NCBI GenBank assembly: GCA_958299035.1
Contig: CATQJL010000001.1
Location: 27,321,521-27,385,520 of the forward strand
Reading direction: 5' to 3'
Length of the DNA stretch: 64,000 nucleotides
From: Cylicocyclus nassatus
Lineage: Eukaryota > Nematoda > Chromadorea > Rhabditida > Strongylidae
Below, one piece after another: positions 21,943 to 34,224 of this stretch. The notes below the pieces were generated by a model that was not told where the DNA came from, did not search any database, and saw nothing but the letters and a program-made list of their open reading frames with translations. Numbering within the stretch: position 1 is the first letter of the stretch; each line of letters begins with the position of its first letter. A program made the translations under genes and the position numbers.

Positions 21943-22002
21943 TACGATCCACCGGTGGGTCGTACATGTCCTGCCATTAATACGACCCACTGGTGGGTCG
22001 TA
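21943..22002. repeat. pair of short hairpins, TACGAYCCAC stems
   Basis: 21943-21964 is TACGATCCACC followed by GGTGGGTCGTA (one G-T pair). 21981-22002 is TACGACCCAC, loop TG, GTGGGTCGTA. A third hairpin with the TACGATCCA stem is at 22690-22711 (loop GGAG). They sit in family I-like sequence (22080-22620, TACGGTAGGTATACCGTAA). Confidence 0.75.
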
Positions 22003-22079
22003 AGATTCCTGAAGCTCTAACTTTGCTTGTTTACCATGAAATTTTTTACTGCTTCTGATTGGAGACACTTAGGCGAAAC

Positions 22080-22620
22080 TTTAGCCAGAGTGGTCCGGGT
22101 TCGCAATGCTGTAATGTAATGTTACGGTAGGTATACCGTAAATAAATACAAGGCACACACTTTGGCTCATTCTTCGCAGAATGATGCTGTTTCTGGAAGA
22201 TCAGGTACATGCAGAGTAATACGGGGCGGGCAGAGAATGGCGTTAAGCAATCAAAAATTAGCGATCATATTGATTTTATTAATTTTTCTTTTGCATTGTT
22301 CGTCCCAAAAAGCTCGAATCTTTACATATACAGGTTTTGTAGCATGCTGATTACGAAAATGACAGTCTCAAGTTCGAATACCATGTTCTTACATCATCTT
22401 CTCAATCTTTACGAAAATCCTACCGTGCTGCTACTGTAGCCCCATTGTGGGACAGTAGTAAACAAAGTGGACGCTACAATCGTGATCAGCACGTGAAATA
22501 ACCCCGAAGCACATTTCTTCATGAGAAATCATGATGTTGGTTTCGTACAAAATGAATACCGTAACCTAACCGTACAATGTCAAAAACAAAAATTAATTTT
22601 TCAATAATCAGCGCCTCCGT
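22080..22620. repeat. family I-like relic
   Basis: Contains TTACGGTAGGTATACCGTAA near 22121, ATGACAGTCTCAAG and GAAAATCCTACCGTGC. The AACCCCGAAGCACATTTC phrase resembles arms of the 15331-16166 element. Ends are not identifiable. The plus frame at 22237-22350 begins like a signal peptide (MALSNQKLAIILILLIFLL) and ends near a CAG|GTTTTG donor-like site, but no partner exon is visible. Confidence 0.4.
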
Positions 22621-22719
22621 TTACCCCGCCGGAAATATTCTCGGAGAAATGTTTAGAACTTTTTTCAAAAAGACTACCATTTCGAAGACTACGATCCAGG
22701 AGTGGATCGTAAGTTTGAC

Positions 22720-24955
22720 AAAGCGAAAAAGGCTCTGGTACAAGCGGCAGTAATCGAAAAATCGGCCTTGTCGTGAATGTGTCAAAATGCTTTGCATTTA
22801 AAGCCCTCCTTTAGTCGCTCCAGTGTTAATGGAAGCAGAACATGTTATTTGCAGTTTGCTGCAAATTGTTGCAATCTTATTGTACATGCACCTTGATGAA
22901 GTGCCTGCATGTTTTTTTTTCCCTTTTTGAATTGCTTGCACAAATCTCCTTCCTAAGGCAAAAAATGCGGTCACATGGCGTTTCGCATTCACTCAGCAAC
23001 ACTGTAGCAAAAAATCTGTTATTTACAGTAGCTCGCTTTGGATAGCTTATTTTCAAGCATGTGAAAGTTCATAGGTCTTCTCGTTCAGACTTTGTTACTC
23101 TAATGCTTTTCAGCAATTAGCAGCATGAGTTGCCTGGCGCACTAGTCTAGGATTGTGACACCCATTCAGACATTTCTAGGGCTGTAACGAAGTGGAGAAC
23201 GGGTAGGCATTCGGGAACTAATAGATATTGATTGAGTAGAAGTTATCCTGAAAAAAATCAAATAAATTACATGGGTAAAAAAATTATGATATTGCTTCCT
23301 TTGGCTCAGATTAGGTGGCTTGAGAAGTCTCACAATCCAAATCTCGATTTGAAAAAAAAGCTGTCAATGCTTTGATTTCGATAATTTATTTTATAATTTA
23401 TGTACTTTATACAGTGTTAACCCTTGCGCATACACACACCAAATTTGGCGTCATACTATTGTCCGCTTGTAAACATCAGTTCAGCCACTAGTTTATTAGG
23501 GCAGAAGCAGGCTCGGCACAGCTGGCTTGTAAGCAAGCTGGATATTGTTGGGGGCCAAAAGCAAAGAGTATATCGTTTTTGTGGCCGAAAAAACACTACT
23601 TAAGACTCACAACTTTTACTTTTAGTTTTAAGGTCAAAGGGGACTTCGTCAAAGTTTAATGAAGGTCAAAGGTGACTTGTTTTTTTTGCATTTCCGAAAA
23701 GCCACCTCGTGCAGGGCCCTAAGTAGAAGGGTACTCAAATAAGAGTCGAAGAACTAGAGTTGGCCTCCACAATATACCACCGTCACTCCCTTTGGACATG
23801 ACCCTCCATAAAGATAAAAGATCCTTATTATAGTTCTGGGTAACTGGAAGAAATATGATGACGGCAATGTTTGTATATTATATTAGTAACATAATTTTTT
23901 TGTATAAATTTAGAAGAAAAAGAAAGAAAAGATATGTGATACGAACCAGTAGAATTTAACGCACAGTGATGCACTGCGAACAATATAAGGTAACTTCTAT
24001 GATGGTGGGGTCGAGTAGTATGCGGGATGAGGGAGGGGGGGGGGAGGAGCAAAATTTTGAAGAATTTTTGGACGTGGAAGCAACCAACGTGGAGGATTAG
24101 TGCATGGTTATTTTACGCCATAGAATTTTAGTTTCCAGCTAGTAACTGTCCGCTTTTTGTAGGTTTCCAAAATAAAACCTCGAGGGCACGTCAATGGCTC
24201 AGCAAGAATGAATATAGCCTTTGTTTTTACACCCCAAAACAGTATAAGCCTCTCTGTGTGCCACATGTGCCTTGCCCTGACCACTGTGATTATCTGAGTC
24301 TGAAAAAAAAACTACAGAAAATCTGAAAAGTTGTGTAGTATGATTCTCATCTATTAATTTCCAACAATTCGTAATGCTTTGGCCCAGGTATACCTTACAT
24401 AATTTGAGGTAGAAATTTACAGTGATTCCAAATTTGATATTCAGAGTCAGCTTTGCGCAAATATTTTTGAGTTGTTTGGTTCCTTTCTGCAGCAAAATAT
24501 AACCCTATTGGTCCAAAACTTCTGGAAACTTCCAAGTTACGCTTTAGTAAACTTGCACGCTACTCACCTTCAGCCAACTCATTTTTGCATGTCAGCCTCT
24601 GAGCAGTTTCAGCGGATTTTGTGTAGAATAAGAGTAGGAAGGCTATTGAAGGAAACATGTTCCATGAAGTGAAAGAAGCGTGCAAATTGTTTTAAACAAA
24701 TGTTTCTTTTATTCGTTAGTGTTTCAGTTATCACAGGTGCAGCCACGTTGACATTTGACATACTTGGAAAAAAATAGGCGGAGAAGCCTTGATCATATTT
24801 CATCAGCTGCAGACCGCGCAAAATTAAGTAGGTTCCTGCAATAGTCTGTCGTTATTTGGACATGTCCACAAAAAGAGCTAAAAGAAGCAAACATTCTGAA
24901 CCTTATTCCAAGAAGCTCTTCTTTATATGTCTAGCAATCAGCTGACCTATCTTTC
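22720..24955. other. no supported gene
   Basis: About 2.2 kb with short chance frames only, including a run of G near 24037. No inverted arms or target duplications were recognised. Confidence 0.4.
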
Positions 24956-24958
24956 TGA

Positions 24959-25674
24959 CAAGAGAAGGATACTTGGTCGAAGTGGCGTTTCCATATAAAA
25001 TGTATGCTATCTTATAGAGCATTAGCAGGCTTACCCGGCTCCGCCCGGCCCTGTCATTATTTTATTCGTAATCAGCATGCTCGATTACCCCCCTGTGCCA
25101 ACTCCCTGCCCCGTAGCTCAAATTTTGCAAAAAATCGATAAAATCGATATCGATCGATAACGAAAAATAGCCTATGACACGCTCACCGCCCCGAAGTATA
25201 TGTGTGCCAAGTTTGGTCCAAATTGGTTCAAAAATAAAAATTTCTATTCCGCACATACGTACAGACTTACAGACACACATTCAGCTTTATATATAAGAAG
25301 ATAAAACGCTGATTCCAAATCTGTACTCTAGGATTTTTTGCGGTAAAAGTCCAATGATTTGGCTATGGTGAAAACACGTGTTAAGATCTTTTCGGCGTTT
25401 GAAAGGAGTAGTGCCTGACATGAGTTTATTGGACTGAAGCTATTTATCGTATAAAACACTCTGGTAGTATCATGATCACATATTTGAGCACAAGGACTAA
25501 AGTTCTGAATGACATTGTAAAAGCTCTTTCGAGTTTTTGCATCAGAATTTCCATGACTCCCTCCAAGAAGCCTTTGCAAATACCGAAAGCAGTTCTTGAA
25601 TCAGCGTTTCATGACCTATAAGATAGCATACATCTTATATGAAAACGCCACTTCGACCAAGTATCCTTCCTTTG
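24959..25674. mobile_element. family D foldback with nested Helitron, TGA duplication
   Basis: The ends CAAGAGAAGGATACTTGGTC and GACCAAGTATCCTTCCTTTG are flanked by TGA (24956-24958 and 25675-25677). Arms share GAAGTGGCGTTTCCATAT and ATGTATGCTATCTTATAG. A Helitron-like copy interrupts the left arm. Removing it restores the family D phrase GCATAAAACGCTGATTCC. Confidence 0.75.
25022..25301 (-). mobile_element. short family B Helitron-like copy nested in family D
   Basis: On the minus strand it runs from TCTTCTTATATATAAAGCTG (after A) to GGGTAAGCCTGCTAA (before T). It keeps the CGATATCGATTTTATCGAT block and the GGGCAGGGAGTTGGCACAGG phrase. At 280 bp it is an internally deleted form. Confidence 0.7.
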
Positions 25675-25679
25675 TGAGA

Positions 25680-26425
25680 ATCGTTAAAGCATTGCATCTC
25701 CAACCCATCCTTTCCTAGTGAACGTGACACGCTTATAGTGCAAATCTCTAACGGTATAATGTTTTTTTGAGATGTCTTCCATCTCTACCTAAACAATGCT
25801 TTTTTAAAATGCCTTATTAGGTTCTGGCATTTCTGTCAGAGGTAAAAATCATGATGCCCTTTCAAACAACACCATCACTGCTCCGTTCAAGCAAAAACCG
25901 GCGTTGTGTTCATAGGTTATGATCAGGCCCCTGCACGAGTACGGTTTTGAAGTTCCTGAAAAGAAACTCTCTCCTGACTTTTGAAAAATTGGCAAAATCT
26001 CCTCAAAACCTATCGGAAACCTTATCGACTTAGGAGGAGATGAAAACTAAAAAGAGTCAATAGTCTGAAAGCAAGGGAGTGAGATAAGAGCGAAAATTCG
26101 AAGTGTATGAACACTACTCATGCACAAGTATCTCTGTACCAATGAAGATCATTATAACCTTATCAGGTGGAGGTACAAAACCATGTGAAGGTCTGCCTAG
26201 AAAGACCCTCTTGTTGTGTTCCCGTTTCGGATATGTCTAAAAGTGAATAAAGAAGTATAAATACCTGCGAGACAAATGACATCAATTACCTTTGCTTTGG
26301 TAATAATATGATAATGTTTTGATGCTCAGGAAGATTCTTTATTGAAAAATCCATCATAAAAACATCCAAACCTCATGTGAGCCTACAAAAATATAAGCTC
26401 CATACGATCTCAGATCGTATAGTGG
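25680..26425. other. no supported gene; one 9-bp hairpin
   Basis: No credible coding. A perfect hairpin ATACGATCT-C-AGATCGTAT lies at 26402-26420. Confidence 0.45.
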
Positions 26426-26429
26426 TCGT

Positions 26430-27300
26430 CTGAATACGGTAACGGCGTATATAAATGCCTTATGTGGGCATTGTATATGTGAGCAAGTCAGAAATTTTTT
26501 AGAATTTTTTTACGTCATGTTGTTCTTTAATCTTTGGCTTGAACCTCGAAATGGATACAGAGCTCGTGCAAAAGCAAGATGACTATCTTGTAGAGCTTGC
26601 TTTGCTCTGTCGAATGGTACTTTGCTATCTATTATATTTAGAAATGAGAAGCGTATGAGCAGAAGTGTTGAAATTCAAAACGGAAGAACTCAAGGGATTA
26701 CTAGATAGTACAAATGCTTCTCTTAGCCCATGTTTGAGTTTGCATATTTTCAAAACGCATTCTTTTACTCTTTCATCAACTCTTCATCTGCATTTTCCCT
26801 TTATTGCGTATTCGTTGCTCCTTCACTAGGATATATTGCGAAGGTCTTGTAAGAATATAAGTTTCGTTATACTATTGGTGAACCAGTAATCAAAGGTGCT
26901 AGATTGCATACGCGCGCTTCGGGACCGAACAGGGTTTCTCGCGATCTTTTTGAATTAACGTTACGATTCTTTATATATTATATTAGGTTGAACCGAAAGT
27001 AATGTCGCATAATTTTAATTTCGTAACTGCTCCCTATCTGAGTGTACTTGCTTGCAACAAATTCCTTTAGAAAAAAACTTGTCTTATATATTACCGTTTT
27101 TACTTCGACGGTCGTCTTTTTGTACCTTTCTTCCAATTAATGCGCTTTGATGAGCCATTCGATAGGGAAAAGCAAGCTCTACACGTTGGCTATCAAGAGT
27201 CTGCCCAAATCGTATTCCACGTGAAGTTCTGAGCACAAATCTGATAGCAGTCAAAAACGAACTTTTCGTGAAAAAATCATATCTCTGCCCCAAAAAATAT
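26430..27300. mobile_element. mariner-like foldback relics
   Basis: 26430-26700 matches the right arm of the mariner foldback at 45917-46865 (ATGGATACAGAGCTCGTGCA, TAGAGCTTGCTTTGCTCT, GTTGAAATTCAAAACGG). At 26984 a TTAGGTTGAACCGAAAGTAA end opens a second copy whose left arm (CATTCGATAGGGAAAAGCAA) runs to about 27300 without a partner. Both are fragments. Confidence 0.55.
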
Positions 27301-27575
27301 TAAGAATTCTCCATTTATTCTGGCATATGCTTGGCACATCGAGCAGTCAACTACACACTTCCCGTATTTTTTCCATGGCGAGAAATAAAGAAAAAATTGA
27401 ATGGAGTAAAATGGCAAACTCCGCCCCTAGACGTTCTGAGCTCCTCCCACGTACGTGATCATATAGCTCATACATACAGAAGTACGATCATGTATTTGCG
27501 CCCTTTGTAGGTACCCTGATTTTCGAAAAATGCTGATGTTTAGGGTAAAAACTGTAAATAATTATGAGACACCCT

Positions 27576-28183
27576 AATATAAAGCTGAATGTCTGTTTGT
27601 TTGTTTGTTTGTTTGTTTGTTGGTTTGTTTGTGTGTGTCTGTAGTATGTTCCGAATGACCAAACTTGGCACACATACACTTAGGGGCGGGGAGTAGTCTT
27701 AAGCTACTTTTCGTCATCGATCGATATCGATTTTATCGATTTCGTCGATTTTTTGCAAAGTTTGAGATACAGGGCTGGGAGTTGGCACAGGGAGGGGGGG
27801 GGGGGCTAAGTGAGCATGGCAATTCCGAATACAATGTTAGTTTTCAGAATTATCTATTACTTTCATCGATTCTGTCGATTTTTCTCAAAGTTTGAGCTAC
27901 GGGGCTGGGAGTTGGCACAAAGGTGTAATCGAGCATGCTGATTACCGATACAATAAGTTTTTGAAATTGTGTGTTACTTTTACTGACTTCATCAATTTTT
28001 TGCAAAGTTGGACCTACGGGGCTGGTATTTGGCACAATAGGATAAGTGGGCATACTGATTACTAAAATTAAAATAGCGGGAATATGGGCACAGGGAGCAC
28101 AGGGAAAGGTTGTACAGGGATAAGGATGAGAGCTTTATCATAGTGTTTTGACAGAGCCGGGCGGAGACGGGTAAGCCAGCTAG
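27576..28183 (+). mobile_element. family B Helitron-like copy, 5' slightly truncated
   Basis: Starts in AATATAAAGCTGAATGTCTG and a (GTTT)n run, then the CGATCGATATCGATTTTATC block. Three sub-blocks follow with GGGGCTGGGAGTTGGCAC. It ends ACGGGTAAGCCAGCTAG before a T. Confidence 0.7.
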
Positions 28184-28184
28184 T

Positions 28185-28789
28185 TTTCCAATAAAATCTT
28201 TGCGGCTATTTGATGACCAGGGACTCATGAGATAAAAAATTGAATATGGGAACCACTCTGATTTTCTATTGTAGGAAATAAATTCTCAAAATTCTGGAAC
28301 GCTGCAGAAAAACTTGCTTACAGTCTACCTGAGCTGCTTGTTCTAATAGTGCCAATTTTATTGACCGCGCTTTCTATGAGTATTCAAGATTTTCGTGATA
28401 AACGTAAAAACAGCAAAAAATGATTTTCTTTTGCATTTTTCACGAAAATATAGAAGATCCAGATTAGCACAAATTTGACACTGTTAGAAAGAGCAGATTA
28501 TAGACTGTAAGAGACATATCTTTATTTCCTGCGGCGATTTAGATTTTTGGCAATTTATTTTCCAAAATCAGAGTTAGAGTGAGTTTCCTCGACTTTCATC
28601 TTTGGACTCCTCATCAATGAGGCACAAGGTTGTTCTTCAAAAGTAGACAAATTTTTCTATCTGGAACTATTTTTTGTTAGTAAATACGTTCATAAAGGGA
28701 GCAGTTATGAAGTATTTAGATCAAAGTGACAGAGTTTCGGATTAACCCAAAATATTTGAAAGACATTTTTACGAGTAGCTGACGTGCAA
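28185..28789. other. no supported gene
   Basis: About 600 bp of AT-rich sequence without open frames of interest. Confidence 0.4.
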
Positions 28790-28790
28790 A

Positions 28791-29784
28791 TAGGTTGTCC
28801 CGAAAGTTTTGTCCGTTTTTTCAATATCATAAAAACACGTGGAAGAAGACAGGGAAACGCCTTAAGCACTATCCGGCGCATCTTTTCCTCCTCTTTCTAA
28901 CTGTCATGCTCATATGCCGATTACTCTTTGGCTCACTGACATAAACGCCGAAATTTCGAACCCATGGTTTTTACTATGTCCAAGTTTGGCAATTTTTCAC
29001 AATTTTCATTTTTGACTTCCGGAAAAGCTTTGGTAGCAATTAGATAGAGCAAACAAAGGGCAATATAATGCAATTTTGCGGCATCTATAGCTAGCCTTGA
29101 AAATTTTTTAGAATTATTTTTCTGATGCATCAAATTCCACTTTTGGTGATGCCAAAAGCCAGGCATCATGAAACGGCGCACAACTAAGGTGTTATTCGAT
29201 GCAGCTTTTCCTCCTCTTTCCAGCGAGTGTATTTTTCCTCCAATTTGTGGGGTCTTTAGCGATAAAATTTCCATAATTTTGAATTTGACCCCGCCCCAGC
29301 GTACACCTTAAATGCGAAATCCTATATTTCGAAACGGTAAACGCTCAGTTGCTTTGTAAAAATAGTAAATAATCGTAATCGATTTTTGAAAGCTTCAAAA
29401 TCCGATGATTTGTTAGTGTTCGAGGCGTTTCCGTATTTTGGGACTTCGCAAAAGTGAAAACTTTTGAAAAAATCATCTTAAAAAATACTAAAAATCTAGC
29501 TGGATAAGCCAAAAAATTGCACTGCATTGCCCTTTGTTTACTCTATCTGAGCGCTATCAAAGGTCTTCCAAAAGTTAAAAATGAATCTTGTGAAAAATTG
29601 CCAAACTTGACATAGTAACACGGGTTCGAAATTTATCTCAATGAGCAAAGGAGTAATCGGCATGTGAGCATGACAGTTGAAAAGAGGGGGAAAAGCTGCG
29701 TCGAATAGTGAATGTTTACCTACCTTCATTCCTCGTGTTTTTATGATAGGTTGAAAAAACGGACAAAACTTTCGGAACAACTCA
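28791..29784. mobile_element. mariner-like foldback element
   Basis: The ends TAGGTTGTCCCGAAAGTTTT and AAAACTTTCGGAACAACTCA lead into long diverged arms. Shared landmarks are TGTCCGTTTTTTCAA, CATGCTCATATGCCGATTAC, AGTTTGGCAATTTTTCAC and AAACAAAGGGCAAT with their complements. TTAGGTTG-type ends are typical of mariner. No transposase frame survives. Confidence 0.65.
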
Positions 29785-29789
29785 ATATG

Positions 29790-31350
29790 TTAATAGAACT
29801 GTCCTTTTCCACTCTATTTTGATTTTATAAAGAATGTTGTCGTCTTAACAAGTTGACGTCACCCGGCTATCAAGACTCTTCAGCCAGATATCAGGTTTTA
29901 TTGCAGGGAGCAATAATTTAAATGGTGAAAGAAAGGGGCTATACTGCCGACCGCAGGAGCCGACCATTTCTGGATGAACGACACACTCTTGTGAGGAACC
30001 GTGCTTTAGAAGCGCGATTTGAATGCCGAATGTGTAAGAGGAATATGAAAAATTCACAGGTTCGTGCTAGGATGCAAAGTAAGTTGTATGATGCTGTTGT
30101 TTTGGTGTCGTAGGTGCATTCGCTCGCTATAAATTCAAAGGTGTTCGAAAATTTTCTGTTAAACATTTGCACTAGCTACAGACCCACAGAGACGTCAACA
30201 AGTCGTGTGAAAAGTCATTGTTTGTGGGACTACGTGTACAATACTTGCAAAGTTTTGTCTTAATTTGAGCTGATTCATTGCGGTAGCACTTCACAAATTT
30301 GATGGTAAATAATCTCGAAACTTTACTGTTGAGGAATGATGTGCTAAATGATATAACATGATATCCTATTTGTTTATGTAAATAAGTCGGCTATATATAG
30401 TTTTGGCAGTCAGACACTTCTCATTTTGTGGCTTGCTCTCACGGATAAAGGCTTCTCTGCATCCGCTCTGGTACATAACATTTACCATTGCAACAAATAT
30501 GCGTACTTCGCATTTCACTTTTCAAAAAATTTCTCAAAAGATTGACCCACACCCATTTCCCATCTCAGGATTACGACTAGTGACTGGGTTTCATGGTTTT
30601 TTTTTCAAATTTATTCATGCTAATATGCAGCAAAGATCAGTTGCGGAAAAAAGTCTTCTAAAATGCTTAACATCCAAAGGAAAGCCAAATGCGCGCATTA
30701 GATACCGATCAGTTTTGTGAAAGTGCTAATTCCCTACGTGTAGTTCCTTCGACATTCATTACACCTAGAAAACTTAAAGGGTCTGTTAAATTCGGATTAA
30801 AATGGAAGATAATTGGTGAAGGAACTGATAAAAATGCGATTAAAAAGGGTGTTTTAAATACAATACCTTAATCGCTGAAAAATTTTTGCGCGACGGTCGT
30901 GCACTACATGATACCACCTTAGGCACCGTCACCCAAACTGGAGTTTGAGATTAAAATATCTAACAGTCTAACAGTTACGAGGTTCTCAACTGTATAAATG
31001 CCCAACCGCTGTCTGAAGTTGCTTCTAAAGCAAGAAAATTGCTTCCAAATTCTTCGGAAGACGAATTCGCCACGTTGGCACCTCCCGAGCAAATGGGCGA
31101 TTTTGTAGCAGGCGCAAAGCTCAAGAAATCGATCGAATCATGCTGGAGTGCTTCTCTGCCCTGCTGCGGGCCCGCACTGGCCCGCGGCTGAGCGGCAGGC
31201 GTAAGAAACGCTCGTCTATTGCGAATTCTGAAGGGCTCCGAAACTCAAAAATTTGAAACTTTCGTTCAATTTTATATCTGGATTCGGGCTCAGTGGGCGC
31301 AGAAGGTGCTAAATATGACACTCAAAATCGAGGATTTGGGTGGACAGGGC
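29790..31350. other. no supported gene
   Basis: Short basic frames around 29922-30172 and 30403-30871 have no domain I recognise. The region ends in a GGGTGGACAGGGCCTTTAAA motif (31340) like the ends of other foldbacks. It may contain gene remains, but nothing can be named. Confidence 0.35.
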
Positions 31351-31354
31351 CTTT

Positions 31355-32515
31355 AAAGGCATTGGATCGGCAAAATGGTCCCTATCAGATTTTGGTTAGG
31401 CAGTAGACCCCCAAGTACACCGTAGCCCCATCCTCCCCCCCCCTCCCAATTTATGCAAGTGCTGTAAGGCTGGTTCATACTGGTCTGAATGTTCCGGAGC
31501 AGTTCCAGCACCTCACACGTTCTCGCATGTGCTGGAACTGTTTCCAGAAATGTGCTGCACGCGCTGCAGCCGCCCGCATGCGGTTTTAAGCAACGCGAAG
31601 TTGAAATTCTTGGTTCTCCAACGATTTTCATAGCACATTTTGCTTGTTTTCATCTCATTCTTGTATCCCGCTTGCTTTCGTAATGAAAAAAAAAACTCAA
31701 AGCTGGAGTGGGTACAAAAATAAGCACTATTTCGTCATGTACATTAGGGTAAAAACTGTTACAAACTGATACCGCTTCCATCTGTGTACATTTCTCCATG
31801 TTCGGAGCTCTTTCATCGAAAGTGGCACGGTAAACAAGAAAGAACGAGCAAGCGATATGGGTTGTGAGAATAAATGGGACTGAAACGCCCAAAAACCAAA
31901 TCTCATCAAAATACGAAGAAAAATTCGCGCACTGCGCAACCATGTTGATAGTATCAGCCTTTTTGAGGACAGTTCAGGTAGCGACGTTCTGAAATATAAA
32001 AAGAATGTTGAGCAGGAGATTTTACGAAAGAGAAGGGACGCGCGGAAGAAAATACATCTTTTACGCAGCACGAAACATTGGAAAGCTTCATTCTCGAACA
32101 TCGCTTCGAGTTTTGAACTCTTCACAAACGGAAGCGATGTGCAAGAATGACGAAAATGAGCAAATTATACAATCAAAATCGTTCAAGAAAGTCAAAAAAT
32201 GTTATTTCGTGCCGCTTAAAACTGCACGCGGGCGAAACTGCGCATAGAGCACAGTTCCGGAACAGTTCCAGCACAGTGCGAGAACTGTGCTGGAACTGTT
32301 CGGGAACTTCTAAATCAGTATGAACCCGGAATAAAGGAGCCCCTCCCACTTCCATCGAATAGGCGTCATTGGTGGAGTTTTGAAGCGCCTTTTCAAAACT
32401 AAGCACATGAAGTGGAGGGTGGGGCTGGGGTTAAGTGAACTTGGGGGTCTATTACCGAACACTAACAAAATTTGACAGGAGTCGATTCTGCCGATCCGCT
32501 GCTTCTAAATGCTGT
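31355..32515. mobile_element. outer foldback carrying a nested Harbinger-like element
   Basis: The left arm (TTGGATCGGCAAAATGG, TTAGGCAGTAGACCCCCAAG) pairs with the right arm (TTGGGGGTCTATTACC, TGCCGATCCGCTGC). A third, direct copy of the left arm follows at about 32512-32580 (GTGGATCGGCAAAACTAATC, GGTAGACTGC). The space between the arms is taken by the 31468-32331 element. Confidence 0.55.
31468..32331. mobile_element. Harbinger-like inverted-repeat element (family E), TAA duplication
   Basis: The left end GGCTGGTTCATACTGGTCTG, with CGGAGCAGTTCCAGCAC, pairs with the right end AACAGTTCCAGCACAG ... ATCAGTATGAACCCGG. TAA lies on both sides (31465-31467 and 32332-32334). The 864-bp interior contains overlapping frames on both strands (31650-32247). 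None resembles a transposase or Myb-like protein I can recognise. Confidence 0.65.
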
Positions 32516-32589
32516 GGATCGGCAAAACTAATCACCTCGCAATTTTGATACGGTAGACTGCTATTCCCCCCCCCCCCTGGAATATATAT

Positions 32590-33178
32590 GCACAATCCCT
32601 CGCAGCAAGCCTTCTCTGCAGAAAAAACTACCCTCAAACCCGTTCGCACAAGCCAGTCTTACATGCGCTCGGACGAACTCACGATTTCCCTCCCGCCGTT
32701 GCAGAGGGCATGTCTTGTTGTTATAACCACGAGGATCCCGCAAAGCGTCTCTACCGTTGGCGGGGACTGTCTCACCACTCGTCCAAATACAAAAAAAGAA
32801 CGGCTTTGGAAGCATGTTCTCGTCATTTGTAGACTTTCTGGTATTTTGCATCAGCAACTCGAAAATATCCAGTAGGCGAGAGTGTTTTAAAATTGAGATT
32901 TGCCGAGCCACTGCTTTTGAGAGACCTATTGGTTTGGGATGGAACAACCCGGAGAAACAAGCTACTTAATGATGCAATTCCATCTGTTCAATCGATACTA
33001 CGTAGTCTGTCTGACATACACTGCGCTCGCGCACGACTCGCAGTATTTTAAGAAGGACACACAAAACCTTGGATATTTCCACTCCGTTTACAACTGCAGG
33101 CAGCTTTCTGAGACTTATGTACTAAGGATCGGGTGGCGTACTTGACGTACGAACGTACACTCCATATCTTTATGCGCC
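32590..33178. other. no supported gene
   Basis: Overlapping short frames on both strands, without domains. Confidence 0.4.
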
Positions 33179-33180
33179 TA

Positions 33181-33659
33181 CTAGCTGGCTTACCCGGCTC
33201 CGCCGTATGTTCCGAATAGAAAATTCCATTTCTTAACCGATCCGGACCAAACTTGGTACACATACAATTCGGGCCCCGGCGGGTGTCACAGTCCACTTTT
33301 CGTTATCGATCGATGTCGATTTTATCGATTTTTTGCAAAATTTGAGCTAGAGGGCTGGAATTTGGCAGAGGGGTGTAGTCGAGCATGCTAATCACCCCCG
33401 TGGGGGTGATCAGCATGCTCGATTACACCCCTCTGCCCACCGTGGGGGTGATCAGCATTTTATCGATAAAATCGATAAAATCGATATCGATCGATAACGA
33501 AAAGTGAACTATGACACCCGCCGGGGCTCGTAGTGTATGTGTGCCAAGTTTGGTCCGGATCGGTTCAGAAATGGAATTTTCTATTCGGAACATACGTACA
33601 GCCAGACAGACATACAGACAGACAGACAGACAAACAGACATTCAGCTTTATATATAAGA
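33181..33659. mobile_element. rearranged family B Helitron-like fragments, head to head
   Basis: A minus-oriented 3' terminus (TAGCTGGCTTACCCGGCTCC) is joined at about 33205 to plus-oriented interior (GTATGTTCCGAATAGAAAAT...). That in turn meets a minus-oriented interior and 5' end (to GCTTTATATATAAGA at 33659) around a repeated CACCCCCGTGGGGGTGATCA palindrome (33394-33455). No single intact copy is present. This looks like template switching or an inverted double insertion. Confidence 0.6.
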
Positions 33660-34224
33660 TGTGTACTCTGCGTACGCTGCGCCTAGCCCGATTTTAACCA
33701 CCTTTTTCTTATATATAAAGCTGAATGTCTGTCTGTCTGTCTGTATGTCTGTCTGTCTGTACGTATGTTTCGAATAGAAAATTCCATTTCTGAACCGATC
33801 CGGACCAAACTTGGCAAACATACACTACGGACCCCGGCGGATGTCGTAGGCTACTTTTCGTCATCGATCGATATCGATTTTATCGATTTTTATCGATTTT
33901 TTTGCTGAGTTTACCTACGGGGCTGGGAGTTGGCACAGGGGGTAATCAAGCATGGGGATTCCGAATACAATATTAGTTTTCAGGATTATTGATTACTTTT
34001 ATCGATTATCGATTTTTTTTACAAAGTTTGACCTACGGGGCTGGGAGTTTGCACAGGGGGGTAATCGAGCATGGGGATTCCGAATACAATATTAGTTTTC
34101 AGGATTATCGATTACTTTTATCGATTTTATCGATTTTTTTACAAAGTTTGAGCTACGGGGCTGGGAGTTTGCACAGGGGGGTAATCGAGCATGCTGATTA
34201 CGAGTTCGATATTAGTTTGGCGTT

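Noticed and set aside
31727..32247. Frames inside the Harbinger-like element as a transposase or Myb-like protein
   Set aside because: Frames on both strands overlap and none shows a DDE or Myb pattern I can point to.
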